From contig NW_004624843.1 of NCBI RefSeq assembly GCF_000247695.1, positions 3,013,771 to 3,077,770 of the forward strand: a DNA stretch of 64,000 nucleotides. Reading direction: 5' to 3'. The stretch is from Heterocephalus glaber (Eukaryota; Chordata; Mammalia; Rodentia; Bathyergidae). Each line of letters begins with the position of its first letter. Position 1 is the first letter of the stretch. Below the pieces are notes generated by a model that searched no databases, was not told the DNA's origin, and saw nothing but the letters and a program-made list of their open reading frames with translations. This document shows positions 59,906 through 64,000 of the stretch, in pieces. The translations under genes were made by a program, and so were the position numbers.

Positions 59906-61709
59906 GGCCAAGAGGGTTTCCCAAAATGTGGGTGGTACATGAGGTGATTTCAAGTGGCACAGAGATACAGCATTATACACAGTCATGTAACATGACAGTG
60001 AGAAAGTCATTCCCATCTGAATCCGCTTTCAAACCGGTATCAGGGAGAAAGTCTCAGTTTAATGCCAGTGTTTTATGAATGTCTGCCACGCTTACCTTCC
60101 TTTTTCAGCTCGACGCACACTGACTCTAAGCTCAGGGCTCTCAGAAAACAATAATAATTCACAAACATTTTTCCACTGTACTAATTTTTATTGTTTAATT
60201 TATGATGAATGATGTTGGTTCTCTATGTCAACTTAATGACGAAAGAAAGTAAATATTTCAGTTAGTTACATAAACATGGTGGATGTGGTGTTCAGTACCA
60301 AAATGCTGGTGACCACACTGTGCACATGATAAACTGTTATATCACAGGCTGCAGCACAGCCAGACCATGTCTACCTGTCCTAGGGGCATCACAGAGCTTG
60401 TCACAATACAAGTAATACAGCAACAAGGTGTCGCTAAGTAATGCTGGAATGAATTAAGGGAAAAGAGATGGTCATTCATGGACCCACTACAAGGGATGAG
60501 CACATGGCAGGAAATATGATCAAGTTTCTATCTGCAGATTTGTTTGGCAGAGGTATAATCCAGGAGGAAGATGAGTTTTTCCATTGCAAAGCAAGAGAAA
60601 GAGTGAAAATCTGTTTTATCTGACTGTGTACAACTCATAGTTGACAGCTGTTACTGCATTGGGCAACCATTATGCTTGCAAACATTCCTATTAATTTCCT
60701 AGGCATATCATCTCATCTCATCTAGCTTTATGGTTTGTCGTTAGTACTGTTTTTTCTGTCTCAGTGAATGATATGATGTAGAGCAGATTATTTACAACTC
60801 TCTCAGTTCCAGAAGTGATCCACAGATACACACACCCTCAATGAGGCCACATCATCTGGTTTCTGGTAGCTGAAAAAGAATTCTCACTTCTATGTATAAA
60901 GTACTCGTGTCACTACAGTACCTAAACAGTTCTATACTACGGTACACTAAAATTTCATTGGAGAAGATGTTGCTAGGGGAAAAGATGTTTTAAAATGCCT
61001 GATTTTTTTTAATAATGAAAAAAATAAGATTGAAAAGCCAGAATTGAGTTTCTCTGACATGAAGCAGCTTCAGCCATCCTTACATACACTAAACAGCACT
61101 TGAATCTTCCAGATATCTCCACAGATTGTCTCCTGGGAGGAACAGAAAACAAGTGGACTACAGGAAGCCCTTCACCAGTATCAAAGGAAGGGAGCCAGCA
61201 GCTGCACCACATGGCCCAGTGCTTTCAAGGATGGAAACATCCTCTGCCAAGAGAATGGAATGGAATTCTTATATAACTGGGCTCTGCTTTCAGGGCAGCT
61301 TTGGCAGGGCACAGAGCCAGCTCCATATACAAAATGGTTCCCAAGAAATAGCATAAAATGATAACATCCATCCTGCTTCAAGGAGATCTCCACCGTGAAT
61401 AAATCTGAGTTCAACAGCTGATGCACGTCCTGTAACTAAGGCCTACAGGCTTAGAGGTATTTTTCAATTCACTCAGTAAGTTCATTCATGAGCTTATATT
61501 TAGACACTCTTAATACTTCAAGTAAAATTAATAGGCTCAAATCACCAGGGGATGCTGTGCAATGTGTGAGTCAGCACACTTAAATTGGATTAAGATTTTT
61601 AGAAGAATTAGTAAGTCAATTCTAAGTTAAATGAATGTTCAAGTGAAGAACAGGGTTTGAGAGTGAGAGAGCAGGCACACCAAATATCACAGGCAGGGTG
61701 AGGAAAGGT
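59906..61709. other. Intronic sequence, mostly unrecognised
   Basis: No repeat recognised between the SINE and the next MIR-like text. Frames at 61009..61426 have no domain. Confidence 0.4.
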
Positions 61710-61791
61710 CTCAAAATCCACTCCACCTCTTACTAGCCATGTGGCTTTGGAAAAAGCACATCAATCTAAAATACCTGAATTTTAAATGTTT
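61710..61791 (+). mobile_element. MIR-like SINE remnant
   Basis: ctccacctcttactagccat then gtggctttggaaaaagcaca resembles the MIR core (gccacttactagctgtgtgaccttggg). Confidence 0.6.
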
Positions 61792-61805
61792 AAAAATTTA
61801 AATGT

Positions 61806-61919
61806 GGGGCCAGGGATTCAGCTCAGTGGTTCTGTTGCTTGCCTTGCAAGCACAAGGACCCGAGTTCGATCCCTGGTACCAAAAAAACAAACAAACAAAC
61901 AAAAAAACCAAAAAACCCC
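61806..61919 (+). mobile_element. ID-like tRNA-derived SINE, young
   Basis: ggggccagggattcagctca (A box), cgagttcgatccctggtacc (B box), then an (AAAC)n-like tail. A perfect 14-bp TSD, aaaaatttaaatgt, flanks it (61792..61805 and 61920..61933). Confidence 0.96.
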
Positions 61920-62029
61920 AAAAATTTAAATGTGAAAATACGTAGAAGAAGAGTGGGTTTAAGGGAGAATCAGGGCCAGAGCCCTTGCTCATGGCTTCTC
62001 TATGGTCTCAGAGTCAGACTTCTTTCATG

Positions 62030-62490
62030 GTGGCTCAGAGGTCCCACAAAGCATGTTTCTTTCACGTGGCCAAAGCAGAAGCTGCCGCAAGACTTCTGTA
62101 AGACTGAACAACAGTTACTCCATCTTTGTAATAGGGTCCCAACTTTTTGCTTCTGTTACGGATCACCAGGTAGACATCGAGTTCCAGGGATGTGCTTGTT
62201 GTTGTGCCAGGAAGGTCTGTTGTGTGCATAGTGTTCTGTCAGGCTCTCCCAACTCCATATCTGAATATGTTATCTTAAGGACAATCTGTAAAAGGTCTGT
62301 TTTATCTCTCTCCTCTGCTTTTGTATTTCTGCTTGCCAACTTCCCCTGAGACCCCCTATAAAAACAGCTTCGGACTCTGAGCCAGTTGCCTCTCTAAGCT
62401 ACTTTGCTTTGGGAGTGCCGTCTGACAAGAATAATCTGTTTTACTTTCCATCTTGTCCGGTGTGTTCCTTCCCGGGTGTTCTTCGCTGCA
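62030..62490 (+). mobile_element. Probable ERV LTR
   Basis: A TATA box (tataaaa, 62358..62364) is followed by a possible R region with an aataat signal (62430) and a U5-like segment ending gttcttcgctgca (62490). The left end is not defined. The plus frames at 62002..62649 lie over it and are not genes. Confidence 0.5.
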
Positions 62491-63928
62491 GTCAGCTCCT
62501 CGGAGCGTTTGGTAAGGCCCTCAGTTTTACAACTTCCTTCCATCCCAACTCTGATGTCTCAGAAAGTCATTTCTGCTGCATCCAGTTCGTCAAGTACTAA
62601 AGCCAACCCAGATTCAAAGGCAGTAGAATTAGACCTCATCTTCCAGTGAGAGAAGTAGCAAGACATTTTCAGCCATTATTATTCTACCACAAAGTCCACA
62701 TGTAAACACAGATGATAACATATCATCGGTCTGTGAGTCAAGTCCTTGGTGTATTACAGAAGAGGGTTTTGTTTACCGATGTTGTTGTTTTTATTGTTGT
62801 ACTATGGGTGTGAGGGAGTGTGTGTGAAGAACTTGATACATAGTAAATAGTATACTTAATAAAAGTATATTGTACCCTGATTAGAAAATGACCTTTCAGA
62901 ATAGTTTTTCCAGAAAGAAAAACAAGTCGATGGCAAGTCCAATTTGCTCCCAGCCAAATGAAACACTAGTTTCACAAAATGAAAGTAAGGCCATATGTTA
63001 CTTTCAAAATGGCTTCCCAAGAGGGCAAGAAATATTGGGAAGGGGCATTCCCATCGTAGAATGGAAAGACACTGTCAAAGAGAACTTATTACCTCCATAT
63101 ATAACAAGAATAATCTCTAGTCCCTTGCCACCGAGTTATGGTTCAGAAAGCCTAATGAAAATTCTAGGAGGGAATTAAATTTAATTTGTTGTTCTAGGCT
63201 AGGAACTGACCCACAGCTAGTCCAAGGATTCAGTGAACCTTCTGAGTTTCTGAAAAATAATTTTAAGATGGTTAGTTAATCTCAAGTTCAGAAGGGAAAA
63301 AAACAGATGTCTTTAAAAAGTCTAATTGGCTTAAAGAAACAGAAGACATGAGATCTATTACTGGTTCCATCTTTATGAATTTAGGCATTTCTCTTCAATA
63401 AAAAAATAAAAAAGGAAGAAAAAGCTAACACAGAGCACTGAAAAATATGCCAGGATATGCCATTCTAAAGATGTAAGGGAAGAGGCAAGCGTTCACACAC
63501 TGTTTACTACAGGAAGCTGAAGGCAATTTTAGAAAATCATCTTGTAAATTCAACTGCATATATGATGACGTTGCCTCTGAGAAACCCAATTTAAAACTTA
63601 AGAAGGATATGAAATGCTAAGAGGATTGCACCGATACAGAGACATTTCCAATTCAAATTCAGGATTACAGAGCTTACATTTCATTCTGGGTTTTCCATTG
63701 AATGAAATCTAGGTTCTTTAATGACACATAATCACTAATATATTCTTATTTTATAATGTATATGAATATACACTACAGGAGAATGTATACCTTATTATAT
63801 ACCTATTCACGTGAGTAAAAGCCTGCACACACACGAGAAAGCAAATGCGTAACAAAGAAGAGGATAACCTGTGGTAGCATATATTAGGGTAAAACCATGA
63901 GTACTCCTATATGTTCGAAATACATTTA
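62491..63928. other. Intronic sequence, no recognisable feature
   Basis: No repeat recognised. The 96-codon frame at 62888..63178 has no resemblance to known proteins. Confidence 0.45.
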
Positions 63929-64000
63929 GGGGCTGGGGATTTAGCTCAGGGTTTTTGCCACCTGCTGCACTAGCTCAAGGTCCCGAGTTCAATCCCCGGT
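63929..64000 (+). mobile_element. ID-like tRNA-derived SINE, cut by the window end
   Basis: ggggctggggatttagctca (A box) and gagttcaatccccggt (B box). The 3' tail lies outside the window. Confidence 0.93.

Larger units (their letters stand above)
30113..64000 (-). other. PID1: PID1 intron upstream of the exon (partial)
   Basis: The high-coordinate side of the exon should be the preceding intron. I looked for a short first-exon sequence such as one encoding MWQPATERLQ and for a CpG-rich promoter, and found neither. The intron is therefore at least 34 kb. An alternative short first exon could still be hidden here. Confidence 0.75.

Noticed and set aside
62002..62649. Plus-strand frames of 63 to 115 codons
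   Set aside because: They lie over an LTR-like element with TATA and U5-type sequence.

Overview
This window is mammalian nuclear DNA, almost all intronic and repetitive. The organism looks like a non-murid rodent. There are many 7SL-derived B1-type SINEs, most fused to a tRNA-derived ID-like half (a B4/B1-ID arrangement). There is also a younger set of stand-alone tRNA-derived ID-like SINEs with intact A and B boxes, poly-A tails and near-perfect target-site duplications (TSDs). I cannot name the species; a beaver-like or other castorimorph rodent is possible, but that is a guess.

The only protein-coding sequence I can support is one 147-bp exon on the minus strand, 29966..30112. Its 49 codons match, from memory, the N-terminal part of PID1 (NYGGF4), a phosphotyrosine-binding-domain adaptor. 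It has a consensus acceptor and donor and is phase 0 at both ends. The flanking DNA is therefore read as PID1 introns: the upstream intron at 30113..64000 and the downstream intron at 1..29965. I did not find the first exon(s) or the large PTB-domain exon here, which fits the very long introns of this gene in other mammals.

The rest is repeat fossil record. It includes ancient L2, MIR, MER5, MER20 and Tigger copies, several L1M 3' ends, MaLR/MLT1 and ERVL (MLT2-type) LTRs, two LTR-like elements with TATA and poly-A motifs, microsatellites and long purine tracts. Two blocks (about 8.3-8.7 kb and 36.6-37.3 kb) carry no recognisable repeat and look like candidate conserved noncoding or enhancer sequence.

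Most open reading frames here are chance or repeat-derived, including the longest (292 codons, 57866..58744), which starts inside an ERVL LTR. I see no undescribed multi-gene system. The most unusual object is a SINE joined at its 3' end to the first 40 nt of U6 snRNA, both inside one 12-bp TSD (54236..54392). A local 260-bp duplication (44.3/45.5 kb) and an LTR nested in another LTR with a 5-bp TSD (57.0-57.3 kb) are also worth a look.
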